Below are positions 1-8,670 of a stretch of DNA of 64,000 bases, one piece after another. The position numbers and the translations under genes are program-made. The stretch lies in the NCBI GenBank assembly GCA_964454675.1, contig CAYVUB010000005.1, positions 1-64,000 on the forward strand, written 5' to 3'. Positions within the stretch are counted from its first letter, which is position 1; the number at the start of each line of letters is the position of its first letter. This stretch comes from CAYVUB01 sp964454675 (lineage in GTDB: Bacteria; Bacteroidota; Bacteroidia; Flavobacteriales; Flavobacteriaceae). A model generated the notes under the pieces. The model saw only the letters and a list, made by a program, of their open reading frames with translations. It was not told the origin of the DNA and did not search any database.

Positions 1-87
1 TTAAATGCCTGTATAATGCAGGGAAGACTTTAATCCAAAAAACAGGTATTTTATGGTATTTGTTGTTGAATATTAAAAAGAAGTAAA

Positions 88-95
88 TATCTTTG
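88..95 (+). promoter_or_regulatory. Bacteroidota-type promoter (-7 box TATCTTTG)
   Basis: The box fits the Bacteroidota consensus TAnnTTTG. A TTG at 66-68 lies exactly 19 nt upstream, as expected for the -33 element. It sits about 50 bp before the ATG at 146. Confidence 0.6.
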
Positions 96-145
96 TTCAG
101 AATTGATTAATAGCAAGTAAAAATTCATTTTCAAAACTCTTAGTT

Positions 146-2850
146 ATGATAACCCGGCTATTAATTATTACTGCCTTCTTTTTAGTAAGCAACATCGTAT
201 TTTCGCAACCTGCAAATTATTCAGCTCAAGATGCTCAAACCGGCTATGGTCCCGGGCAACCAATGGGAACAATGTTCAATTCCGATGGGACAAAAATGTT
301 CGTCTGGACATACAGCGGAAGAATTTATGTTTCCAATTGGAATGGCACTGCTTATGTAAGACAAAACGACCCGGTTCTGGATATTTCAAGTGAAGTTTTG
401 GCTTGGAGGGATTTCGGATTGTTAGGTGCAGTTCTCGACCCCGATTTTGATAATAACGGCTTAATATATTTGTTTTATGCAGTGGATAGAATAGGTAACG
501 ATTACAATCCGGTTCCTAACCTTAATAATAGAGCTACTATTTCCAGATTGACCCGTTATCAAATCAATCACAATGCATCACCAATGACTACAAACTATGC
601 AAGCCGTCACGTGTTGATAGGTGAAACCATACAAACAGGCGTACCTTTACTGCATGAGTCTCATGCCGGCAGTACATTGATGTTTGGTTCAGACGGAACA
701 TTAATTGTAACCACAGGTGATAATGCAAGTTACAGCACGACAGATACAGGCAGTATAAATCATACATATTACCAGCAGGCTATTGCTGAAGGTATTATGA
801 GACCTGAAGAAAACGTCGGGGCTTTCCGCAGCCAGATGATCAATTCATTATGTGGTAAAATATTGCGTATTGACCCCGCAACAGGTGATGGCGTGCCTTC
901 AAATCCGTTTTACGACAGTGCTAATCCTCGTTCGGCACCATCAAGAGTATGGGCTTTAGGATTTAGAAACCCGTTTAGAGCTTCTATTAATACATCTACA
1001 GGAAGTACAAATCCCGCTGATGCCAATCCCGGAACACTGTTTGTTGTGGATGTAGGCTGGAATGTTTGGGAAGACTTACATATTATTGACAAACCCGGAC
1101 TTAATGCAGGATGGCCTCTTTATGAAGGACAAACACAATTAAACAGCTACTATAATAGTAATACGACAAATCCCGATGAAGGGAACCAGTTGTTCAGAGA
1201 TTTATGTGTACAACCAACATCGTTTGTGGATCATTCTAACCCTGCTATGCGACGTTTTACACATAACAGACCCGAAGTTGCCTGGCGTCATGGCGGTACA
1301 AATGATGCCCGTGTACCATGGTTTAGCGGGTCAACACCAACAGACCCGAGAGTAGGTGTTGCGGGGTCACCAACAACAGGCATACAGTTTAGAGGTAATG
1401 CCGGAGTTGGTGGTGTGTTTGTTGGAAACTGTGGTTTTGGTCCCAATTATGAAGGAAAATATTTTTTCTCAGATTATGTGACCAATTTTATTAACGTAGC
1501 AACCCTTAATGATGGTTCGGCAAACTGGATTAGTAATATTTCGGCATTTGCAGGCAATAACTTTGGTCAGGGAGTTGTTCACATGACTCAAAATCCTCGC
1601 GACGGCTCAATTTTTTATACTAATATTTATACAGGAAATATAAGAAGACTGTCATTTAATAATCCTGCAAACCCAACCTGGACTGATGAACCAACAGATA
1701 TAACGGTTGAATGCAATGAAAATCCGGTTGATGCTTTTAATGACTGGCTCAATAGTTTTTCCGGTAATGACCAATGTGGAAATCCGGCTATAGTAACTAA
1801 TAATAGTTCAGGTTTGTCCGGTGAATGTGGTAATACGGGTTCTGCAACAGTAACGTTTACATTAACTACCATGAACGGAACATTTATTACCAAAGAGGCT
1901 ACTTTTACCGTTGAAGATACTACAGCCCCAACGTTTAATGAAATTTTACCGGCAAATGTTACGGTAGAATGTGATGNNNNNNNNNNNNNNNNNNNNNNNN
2001 NNNNNNNNNNNNNNNNNNNNNNNNNNNNNNNNNNNNNNNNNNNNNNNNNNNNNNNNNNNNNNNNNNNNNNNNNNNNGACGATTGCGATAACGAAACCGTT
2101 CATATACAAATCATCACGGTTCAGGATACCACAGCCCCAACGTTTAATGAAATTTTACCGGCAAATGTTACGGTAGAATGTGATGCAATTCCCGATGCGG
2201 TAACGTTAACAGCGACCGACAACTGTGGTTCGGCAAGTGTCGGTTATGGAGAAGTAATCACGGGCGAATGTGGCACATTGACCATTACCAGAACCTGGAC
2301 AGCTACAGACGATTGCGATAACGAAACCGTTCATATACAAATCATCACGGTTCAGGATACCATTAATCCTGTTTGGGTTGATGCGCCTTCAAATATGCTT
2401 GTGGAATGTTCTGCTGCTGCAAACGATGAATTTGTGACATGGCTTAACAGTTTTTCGGGAACTGATAATTGCGGCGGTGCAACCGTTACACATAACAGTT
2501 CGGGAGTATTGGGTTGTGGAAATTTTGAAACAGTAACGTTTACTTTGACAGATGATTGCGGTAATTTTATAACTGCCGATGCTACGTTCACAATTGATGA
2601 GACACTTGGTTTAGATGATGTTAAAAATGAAGCATTGACGCTATATCCAAATCCGTCACAAAATTATATTATCGTCAAAGGATTAAAAGAAAGAGCAAAA
2701 CTTACGGTTTATAATACTTCCGGTCAAAAAGTTTGGAACACGGAAGCTCAAAACGGATTACCGGTACATTTCAATTTAGCATCAGGATTTTATATGATTC
2801 AAATTGATACGGTAAACGGTATGGTTATTAAGAAGTTAATTGTTGAGTAG
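146..2850 (+). CDS. Secreted GSDH/PQQ-dehydrogenase-like protein with tandem repeats and T9SS sorting domain, interrupted by an assembly gap
   Basis: Residues 1-21 are a signal peptide ending VFSQ. Residues about 35-500 resemble the glucose/sorbosone dehydrogenase (GSDH) beta-propeller family, with GLLGAVLDPDF near 92, HESHAGSTLMFGSDG near 170, GKILRIDP near 237 and RVWALGFRNPFR near 267. Cysteine-rich HYR-like modules follow (TVECD, TDNCGS). The end carries a type A T9SS domain (LYPNPSQNYIIVKG, then VYNTSGQKVW and a GFYMIQI strand), so the protein is probably exported across the outer membrane and anchored or released. The 100-N gap at 1977-2076 puts the two halves in different frames. The repeat structure predicts a real gap of 122 + 231n bp, which restores one frame from 146 to 2850. 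Sugar oxidation is inferred from family only; substrate and cofactor are unknown. Confidence 0.8.
1922..2362 (+). repeat. 231-bp (77-codon) tandem repeat inside the T9SS protein, spanning the gap
   Basis: A 55-bp sequence at 1922-1976 recurs identically at 2131-2185, and another 55-bp sequence at 2077-2131 recurs at 2308-2362. The unit length is 231 bp, a multiple of three. Each unit encodes a cysteine-containing HYR-like module beginning near DDCDNETVHIQ. The repeat is almost certainly why the assembly broke here. Confidence 0.9.
1977..2076. other. Assembly gap, exactly 100 N
   Basis: Exactly one hundred N bases form a placeholder of arbitrary length. Residues translated across it, and the apparent stop just after it, are artefacts. 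Confidence 0.99.
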
Positions 2851-2874
2851 TATTTTTTTGAGTAATACTTTTTG

Positions 2875-2938
2875 AAATTGCAGTCGTAAAGATATAATAG
2901 GTTTTTATTGCCAAAGTGTATCTTTACGACTGTAATTT
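2875..2938 (+). terminator. Hairpin terminator behind the GSDH-like gene
   Basis: CAGTCGTAAAGATA (2881-2894) is exactly complementary to 2919-2932. The stem extends outwards to about 20 bp through AAATTG/TAATTT with one G-T pair and is followed by a T run. The loop is 24 nt. Confidence 0.75.
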
Positions 2939-2997
2939 TTTAATTTGACTAATTGTAAATTGTAACATGAGTTACAGTATATCTTGCTGCAGATTGT

Positions 2998-3005
2998 TAT
3001 TTTTG
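2998..3005 (+). promoter_or_regulatory. Possible -7 box TATTTTTG ahead of the TSUP gene
   Basis: The sequence matches TAnnTTTG 22 bp before the ATG at 3028. No good -33 element is seen at the usual spacing. Confidence 0.4.
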
Positions 3006-3027
3006 CTGTACTAAAAGAGGGTATAGT

Positions 3028-3825
3028 ATGACAGAAATTTTAGGTTACATTGGAGCATTGGTAATAGGTGTCGTTCTGGGGTTAATTGGCGGCGGCGGCT
3101 CTATTTTAACAATGCCCGTTTTGGTGTATCTCTTATATGTTAATCCTGTAACAGCTACCGCATATTCATTGTTTATTGTAGGCGTGTCGGCATTGGTTGG
3201 TGCATTTACAAACTTCAAAAAAGGTCTGATCGATTTTAAAACCGCCGTTGTTTTTTCTATTCCGGCATTTATAGCAGTTTATATTGCACGTAAATTTATA
3301 TTGCCTGCAATCCCCGATTCATTGTTTGTTATTAACAATTTTGAAGTAACAAAAAGCATCACAATCATGCTGTTTTTTGCGTTGATTATGCTGCTTGCAT
3401 CCTTTTCAATGATTCGTGACAAAAATCCGGAACCTGATGCAGATACCGTAGTTTTTAATAACTATCTGCTTATTCTTGTTGAAGGATTTGTTGTAGGTAT
3501 TTTAACAGGGCTTGTTGGTGCCGGTGGCGGATTTTTAATTATTCCGGCATTGGTGCTTTTGGCAAAGCTGCCTATGAAAAAAGCCGTAGCAACATCACTG
3601 TTAATTATTGCCGTAAAATCGTTGATAGGCTTTATTGGCGATGTTGAAACGCTTGAAATAGACTGGAATTTTCTTCTGTTATTTACAAGTATTTCGGTCA
3701 TTGGAATGTTTGTAGGTATTTGGCTCAATAAATTTATAGACGGTAAAAAACTCAAAAACAGTTTTGGCTGGTTTGTGCTTGCTATGGCTGTTTACATCCT
3801 TTTCAAAGAATTTACGGGAAGCTGA
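3028..3825 (+). CDS. Sulfite exporter TauE/SafE (TSUP/DUF81) family transporter
   Basis: This 265-residue polytopic membrane protein shows the internal duplication of TSUP proteins: GLIGGGGSILTMPVLVYLL near residue 18 and GLVGAGGGFLIIPALVLL near residue 160. About eight hydrophobic segments are visible. The family moves small sulfur- or carbon-containing anions such as sulfite, sulfoacetate or thiosulfate across the inner membrane. Nothing nearby indicates the substrate. It stands alone, with a terminator before it, so it is probably its own transcript. Confidence 0.85.
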   Translation: MTEILGYIGALVIGVVLGLIGGGGSILTMPVLVYLLYVNPVTATAYSLFIVGVSALVGAFTNFKKGLIDFKTAVVFSIPAFIAVYIARKFILPAIPDSLFVINNFEVTKSITIMLFFALIMLLASFSMIRDKNPEPDADTVVFNNYLLILVEGFVVGILTGLVGAGGGFLIIPALVLLAKLPMKKAVATSLLIIAVKSLIGFIGDVETLEIDWNFLLLFTSISVIGMFVGIWLNKFIDGKKLKNSFGWFVLAMAVYILFKEFTGS

Positions 3826-3952
3826 GAAATTGTTTCTGATTGTATGGGTGTAACATTTTTATGATACTATCGTCTATAAAGTAAGAACTCTTTTAGATTC
3901 AATCAAAATATTTAAAAAGGTTCTTGTATCAATCAATTAAAAATCAACCATC

Positions 3953-4291
3953 ATGAGACAAGACAAACAACTTTTAGTAATTACCCATTTGAGTCAGTTA
4001 ATTATGCTGATTACCGGTTTTGGAAGTTTGCTGTTACCATTAATTTTATGGTTAACTCAAAAAGAAAAAGTGTATCAAATGGACGACCACGGCAAGCGTA
4101 TTGTAAACTTTCAGATAAGCTTGATTATTTACACCATTATTTGCGTGCCGTTGATATTATTCTTCGGATTAGGCTTATTAGGATTCCTGTTTTTAGGGAT
4201 TATAGCGGTGGTTTTCCCAATTATCAATGCTATAAAAGCCAGCAATGGCGAGATGCCAAATTATCCGTTGTCTTTCAATATTATCAGCTGA
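3953..4291 (+). CDS. DUF4870 domain membrane protein
   Basis: This 112-residue protein starts MRQDKQLLVITHLSQL and has three hydrophobic segments. The middle motif MDDHGKRIVNFQIS fits the DUF4870 pattern (...H.K..vNFQis). Function is unknown. It lies between the TSUP gene and the convergent dnaN, and a strong hairpin follows at 4314-4344. Confidence 0.8.
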   Translation: MRQDKQLLVITHLSQLIMLITGFGSLLLPLILWLTQKEKVYQMDDHGKRIVNFQISLIIYTIICVPLILFFGLGLLGFLFLGIIAVVFPIINAIKASNGEMPNYPLSFNIIS

Positions 4292-4313
4292 CAAGTTGTT
4301 AACAGCGTAAAAT

Positions 4314-4344
4314 AAAAATGCTCACTAATTTAGTGAGCATTTTT
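4314..4344. terminator. Bidirectional hairpin terminator between DUF4870 gene and dnaN
   Basis: AAAAATGCTCACT (4314-4326) pairs perfectly with 4332-4344 over a 5-nt loop. It has A and T runs on both sides, so it could serve both convergent genes. Confidence 0.85.
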
Positions 4345-4380
4345 ATTTTTTATTGAAGAGATTTCTGCCTACGCAGGAAT

Positions 4381-5499
4381 TTAGCTATTCAACATCACAG
4401 GCATTACCAGCATGGTTACTTTTTCGCCTTCATCAAGACCATCTACCGGTGTTAAAATTCCGGCTCTGTTAGGTAAGCTCATTTCAAGCTGTACATCATC
4501 AGCATTCAAATTATTCAACATTTCTGTTAAAAAGCGTGAGTTAAAGCCTATTTGCATATCATCACCTTGGTATTCACAGGTCAAACGCTCTTCGGCTTTG
4601 TTTGAGTAGTCAATATCTTCTGCAGAAATATTAAGTTCGGCACCTGCAATTTTCAATCGTACTTGATGTGTGGTTTTGTTTGAAAAAATACTCACACGGC
4701 GCACAGAATTTAAAAACTGTGTTCTGTCAATAGTAAGTTTGTTAGGATTTTCCTTAGGGATTACCGCTTCATAATTTGGGTATTTTCCATCAATCAATCG
4801 GCATATAAGTTCAGTGCTTTCAAAGGTAAACTTAGCATTGCTGTCATTGTATTCAATCACTACGTCTTCGTCGGTTCCTGCCAGAATACTCTTTAATAAA
4901 TTTAAAGGTTTTTTGGGCATGATAAACTCGGCAGTTTGGTTTGCTGTTACATCTTCACGGGTATATTTTACCAATTTATGAGCATCGGTTGCCACAAAGG
5001 TTAAACCTTCGGTTGAAAACTGAAAAAACACGCCGCTCATTACGGGACGCAAATCGTCATTACCGGCAGCAAAGATTGTTTTGCTGATAGCTGTTGCCAG
5101 TATATCTCCCGAAATAGTTGTGGTACTTGGATTTTCGAGCGTTACGGTTTTTGGAAACTCACTTCCGTTAGCATACGCCAAAGCATATTTACCGTAGCTT
5201 GAACTTATTTCAACGGTATTGTTGTCTTCAACAATAAATGTAAGCGGCTGCTCCGGAAAAGTTTTAAGGGTTTCCAGTAACAATCTGGCAGGTAAGGCAA
5301 TACTGCCTGTGCTTGTGCTTTCTACATCAATGGTTGACGACATGGTGGTTTCTAAATCTGAAGCAGAAACCGTAAGTTTTGAATCGTTTAATTCAAACAA
5401 AAAATTATCTAAAATTGGCAAGGTGTTCGAGTTGTTGATAACACCACCCAAAACTTGTAGTTGTTTTAATAAATAGGTACTTGATACTATAAATTTCAT
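4381..5499 (-). CDS. dnaN: DNA polymerase III beta sliding clamp
   Basis: The 372-residue protein matches the usual clamp length and starts MKFIVSSTYLLKQLQVLGGV. It has three clamp folds, with typical segments such as RPVMSGVFFQF and KYPNYEAVIP, and the C-terminal MLVMPVMLNS resembling the bacterial clamp end (MPMRL). The clamp encircles DNA and tethers polymerase III and repair enzymes. It is the last gene of a minus-strand block behind gldG but has its own 170-bp leader with a -7 box at 5620-5627, a duplicated start-region sequence and a short leader ORF. Confidence 0.97.
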   Translation of the reverse strand: MKFIVSSTYLLKQLQVLGGVINNSNTLPILDNFLFELNDSKLTVSASDLETTMSSTIDVESTSTGSIALPARLLLETLKTFPEQPLTFIVEDNNTVEISSSYGKYALAYANGSEFPKTVTLENPSTTTISGDILATAISKTIFAAGNDDLRPVMSGVFFQFSTEGLTFVATDAHKLVKYTREDVTANQTAEFIMPKKPLNLLKSILAGTDEDVVIEYNDSNAKFTFESTELICRLIDGKYPNYEAVIPKENPNKLTIDRTQFLNSVRRVSIFSNKTTHQVRLKIAGAELNISAEDIDYSNKAEERLTCEYQGDDMQIGFNSRFLTEMLNNLNADDVQLEMSLPNRAGILTPVDGLDEGEKVTMLVMPVMLNS

Positions 5500-5519
5500 C
5501 AGTTATTTTTATTTGTTTT

Positions 5520-5591
5520 TCAAAGGTCAGACGGAACGCTTTTAATTATATTTTTGTGTGTATAAAGAGTCTTTGTACACGAGCGTTTCAT
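5520..5591 (-). CDS. Possible 23-codon leader ORF upstream of dnaN
   Basis: An ATG at 5591 opens a 23-codon frame (MKRSCTKTLY...) that stops at 5520, 21 bp before the dnaN start codon. Its start region is a 17-bp exact copy (5586-5602) of the dnaN start region (5494-5510), so a ribosome that recognises one should recognise the other. Whether it is translated is unknown; it may be a by-product of the duplication. Confidence 0.3.
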   Translation of the reverse strand: MKRSCTKTLYTHKNIIKSVPSDL

Positions 5592-5619
5592 CAGTTATTT
5601 TTTATAAACTTTCTAATTA

Positions 5620-5627
5620 CAAATATA
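5620..5627 (-). promoter_or_regulatory. Possible dnaN -7 box TATATTTG
   Basis: Read on the minus strand the sequence matches TAnnTTTG, about 120 bp upstream of dnaN. A TTTG lies 24 nt further upstream, which is looser than the usual 19-21 nt. Confidence 0.4.
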
Positions 5628-5669
5628 TTTCAATACGACTGTTTTATAAAACAAACTTATTAACAAATG

Positions 5670-7367
5670 TTAAGTATATTTTCGCTTTCTGAAATACGAA
5701 AAAAACCACCCGAATAATCCTAAAAATACCAGTGGCAGCGCAATATTTACTACTTGCCATATTGTTTTTTGCGCTTCAACTTTTTGGGTATCAAGAAAGG
5801 CAATGGCAACTTCTTTGGTTCTAATGTTTATAAGTCCGTCGTCATTTAAAAGATAATTGACGGCATTTTGCAGAAATTCTTTATTGCCAACCGGCTGGTT
5901 GCTTGAGCGGTCAAATCCTAAATCTGTCGGGCCGTTTCTGCTTATGTCGTTTTTAATCACATCGCCATCGGCAATGATAATCATTTTGGTTGGCACGCTT
6001 TCGTCTTTGTTGTTAGAGATATTAAAGGGTTTAATCCGGTTTTTATATACCGAATTGAATTGTCCTTCGAGCAAAACAGCCAGATTTTGTTCGCCGCTGT
6101 TAAAGGTTTCCGGATTTGGTTCTTCCGTAACAACATCAAGGCTTATTTGTTTTGGCACGCCTTCAAGCCTTGTGTATTTTGAACTTTTAAGCAGGATGGT
6201 TTTTTTTACCGCATTTTTTAAAGTGTCAATCTGGCTTGCAAAATCAAACTTTACAAGGTTGAGATTTGCAGTAACGGGATGTTCGGGATTACTTGCTGCC
6301 AATGGCGAATACGGCCATTGTACGGGCATAAACTGCGTGTTGTTGCCTTCGCCTATGGCAAGCATGATTGGGGCAGAGTAGAGGTCGGCAACAATCACGG
6401 GATTGATGCGCACACCGTAGTGGAAAAAGAAATCGTTAAGATTCAAATCACGTCTTACGGATACTGCGCTTCCCGAGTCGTTATACAGGCTGTCTTTGTC
6501 CATAATGACAGCTTCTGTAAGCCATAAGCTTTTTCCGCCGTTCATGGTGTATTGGTCTAAAACAAGTTTTTCTTCTTCTGTAAACGGCAGTGTAGGTTTT
6601 GCAACCACAATAAGGTCAAATGTGTTTAATTGCTGTAATGTTCTTTGCGGATTGCGTGCAACACTGTCTAAGGTAAACGGCGCAATATTGTAATGTTCCC
6701 GTATGGTTAAAATGAAATCTTCCAGAAAACGCCCTTGTAGTTTGCCTTCGCTGTTAATCTCATCAAGCTCGCCGTTGCCTTTAAGAAATGCGATTTTTTT
6801 GGTTCGCGGTGTTGTGAGTTTTTTAAAACCTTCGGCAAATGAATATTCCAGATGTTGGATGGAATTTGTTACCAGTTCCTGATTGTCGGCACCTATTTTA
6901 TTTTTTATAAGCGGAATTTTTACCGTCTGATTGTCATAGCTTGCAAGTGCCCATGGAAATATAAGTGCCCGGCTTGTTTTGCCGCTTTCGTTGACGCTGA
7001 GCTGTAAAGGTTCCATACCGCGTTGAACGAGTTGTTCTATATTGCTGTCACGCTTGTCTTCGTCTTCCAGAGGATTGATAAAACTGAATTTTATCTGCGG
7101 ATTATACACGGCAAATTCTTCGAGTATCTGGCGTACTTCGGTTTGTAGCCGTCTAAATTCTGAAGGGAAATCGCCATCCAGAAACACATCGACAATAATG
7201 GGATATTCAGCGTTTTTAACCGTGTTTAATGCCGGTTGCGACAGCGTATAGCGTTTGTCCTGCGTTAAATCAAAACGCTTGTAAACACTGCTGCCTATCC
7301 AGTTAACAACTATGATAGCGATTAAAGCAATGGCAATTTTAAGGCTGTTGGGCTTCTTTTTCTGCAT
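5670..7367 (-). CDS. gldG: Gliding-motility ABC transporter component GldG
   Basis: GldG works with permease GldF and ATPase GldA in the gliding-linked ABC transporter of flavobacteria. The 565-residue protein has an N-terminal membrane segment (about residues 10-28), the family motif YKRFDLTQDKRYTLS, a long periplasmic ABC-type-transport-unknown domain, and a C-terminal membrane segment (VVNIALPLVFLGLFGWFF) ending in RKRKYT. The ATG at 7367 was preferred to a TTG one codon earlier. It overlaps the preceding small ORF by 29 bp, so the two are co-transcribed. gldA is not in this window. Confidence 0.92.
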   Translation of the reverse strand: MQKKKPNSLKIAIALIAIIVVNWIGSSVYKRFDLTQDKRYTLSQPALNTVKNAEYPIIVDVFLDGDFPSEFRRLQTEVRQILEEFAVYNPQIKFSFINPLEDEDKRDSNIEQLVQRGMEPLQLSVNESGKTSRALIFPWALASYDNQTVKIPLIKNKIGADNQELVTNSIQHLEYSFAEGFKKLTTPRTKKIAFLKGNGELDEINSEGKLQGRFLEDFILTIREHYNIAPFTLDSVARNPQRTLQQLNTFDLIVVAKPTLPFTEEEKLVLDQYTMNGGKSLWLTEAVIMDKDSLYNDSGSAVSVRRDLNLNDFFFHYGVRINPVIVADLYSAPIMLAIGEGNNTQFMPVQWPYSPLAASNPEHPVTANLNLVKFDFASQIDTLKNAVKKTILLKSSKYTRLEGVPKQISLDVVTEEPNPETFNSGEQNLAVLLEGQFNSVYKNRIKPFNISNNKDESVPTKMIIIADGDVIKNDISRNGPTDLGFDRSSNQPVGNKEFLQNAVNYLLNDDGLINIRTKEVAIAFLDTQKVEAQKTIWQVVNIALPLVFLGLFGWFFSYFRKRKYT

Positions 7368-7854
7368 CAAATTTTATTTCTTCCTGATAGGTGTTTATTG
7401 TGATAACTTTATCGTTTTCAAATACAATTTCGGCACATTCTTTCATTGTGTTAAATGCACCGGGTTCAAGTCCTAAGCTGTAATTCCATTTGTTGTCATC
7501 ATGATTTTTTATGGCATCATCCCAGCTTAGCCATTCATAAGTACCGAGTAATCGGGTTACTTCGGCTTTTGTTTTTCCTGTAAGGTGGTTTTTGTTTATC
7601 ATGTTGTCAATCATTTCATAACGCAATCCCGGTTTTTCTTTCCAGGCTTCGGCATCAAAATATTTTAAATGATGATACGAGCTGAAAATATTAATCATCG
7701 GGTATAGCATATAAAAATACACCACAGGTGTTAGTATAATACTTAGTGGTAAAGTAATCCATTTACGCTTGTCAATGGTTTTTACAAACCAAAAAACGAA
7801 GGCAAATACCAGCAGCATTAAAATAACCATGACAGGTGTGATAATCATATTCAT
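7339..7854 (-). CDS. Unrecognised two-TM protein lodged between gldF and gldG
   Basis: This 171-residue protein has two N-terminal membrane segments (about residues 5-25 and 33-52) and a soluble C-terminal domain. Residues near 90, NHLTGKTKAEVTRLLG, resemble the start of BamE/SmpA-type domains (G.s..eV..lLG), followed by WNYSLGLEPG. It overlaps gldF by 4 bp (ATGA) and gldG by 29 bp, so it is translationally coupled to both. gldF and gldG are usually adjacent, so this looks like a lineage-specific insert. A role in GldFG assembly is a guess from position. Confidence 0.75.
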   Translation of the reverse strand: MNMIITPVMVILMLLVFAFVFWFVKTIDKRKWITLPLSIILTPVVYFYMLYPMINIFSSYHHLKYFDAEAWKEKPGLRYEMIDNMINKNHLTGKTKAEVTRLLGTYEWLSWDDAIKNHDDNKWNYSLGLEPGAFNTMKECAEIVFENDKVITINTYQEEIKFDAEKEAQQP

Positions 7855-8573
7855 TTTTTATGAAGATTTAGTTGGGTTAAAAAGATAAAAAATGCCGAAA
7901 TACTTATAAAATACAACAAATCGCGAGTATCGATAACGCCCCGGCTTATGCTTTTAAAATGGTATTCCATACCTAATTTTTCAAGATACAGGCTATCGCC
8001 AAACAATTTGTAGTTTGACAAGCCTTCAAATCCGAAATAAAAGAAAAAGCAGATAAAAACAGCGATGATAAACGCCACAATCTGATTATCTGTAAGGCTC
8101 GATGCAAACACGCCTATTGCAGTATAAGCTGCCGCCAGAAACAAAAGTCCGAGGTATGAACCCGTAACGCTGCCAAGGTCAAGGCTGCTGCCGGCACTTT
8201 CCAGACTGGAAACGGTATAAACGTACAGCAATGTTGGGATAAGCGCAATAACGACAAGTGCCAGCGCGCCAAAATATTTTCCCAGTACAATTTGAAGTTT
8301 TGAAACGGGTTTTGTTAAAAGCAGTTCCAGAGTTCCCTGTTTTTTTTCATCGGAAAAGCTTCGCATGGTTACCGCCGGAATCAAAAAAATCAATATCCAC
8401 GGCGATAGCAGGAAAAATGCCGATACATCTGCAAATCCGCTGTCAAGAATATTAAAATCGCCTTTAAACAGCCACAAAAACAAACCGTTGAGCAGTAAAA
8501 ATACCGCAATAACCAGATAGCCTATAGGCGATGAGAAAAAGGTGTTGATTTCTTTTTTTAAAATTGCAAACAT
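7851..8573 (-). CDS. gldF: Gliding-motility ABC transporter permease GldF
   Basis: This 240-residue ABC-2 type permease has about six membrane segments and starts MFAILKKEINTFFSSPIGYL. The ABC-2 signature FSDEKKQGTLELLLTKPVS lies near residues 73-91. It forms the membrane channel of the GldA/GldF/GldG transporter needed for gliding in Flavobacterium johnsoniae. It is followed by the small membrane ORF and gldG in an overlapping operon. Confidence 0.92.
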   Translation of the reverse strand: MFAILKKEINTFFSSPIGYLVIAVFLLLNGLFLWLFKGDFNILDSGFADVSAFFLLSPWILIFLIPAVTMRSFSDEKKQGTLELLLTKPVSKLQIVLGKYFGALALVVIALIPTLLYVYTVSSLESAGSSLDLGSVTGSYLGLLFLAAAYTAIGVFASSLTDNQIVAFIIAVFICFFFYFGFEGLSNYKLFGDSLYLEKLGMEYHFKSISRGVIDTRDLLYFISISAFFIFLTQLNLHKK

Positions 8574-8579
8574 TTTTTT

Positions 8580-8607
8580 ATTTACGATTTACGATTTACG
8601 ATTTACG
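8580..8607. repeat. Four tandem copies of ATTTACG
   Basis: A 7-bp unit is repeated four times without error immediately upstream of gldF (start at 8573). It therefore lies in the 5' leader of the gldF operon. Confidence 0.9.
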
Positions 8608-8633
8608 ATTTTTTATCATAAACCTTGATTTTT

Positions 8634-8670
8634 TACTGAATACTGCGACTGTTTACTGTAAACTGACTAC
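8634..8670. repeat. ACTGCGACTG-family intergenic repeat, copy 1
   Basis: The stretch contains ACTGAATACTGCGACTG and TTTACTGTAAACTGACTAC. It overlaps the last codons of the ABM-domain gene, so the C-terminal residues VSLQ and the stop are written by the repeat. Confidence 0.6.

Noticed and set aside
2077..2176. Separate C-terminus and stop right after the assembly gap in the frame from 146
   Set aside because: This reading depends on the arbitrary 100-N length; the repeat phase shows the other frame is correct.
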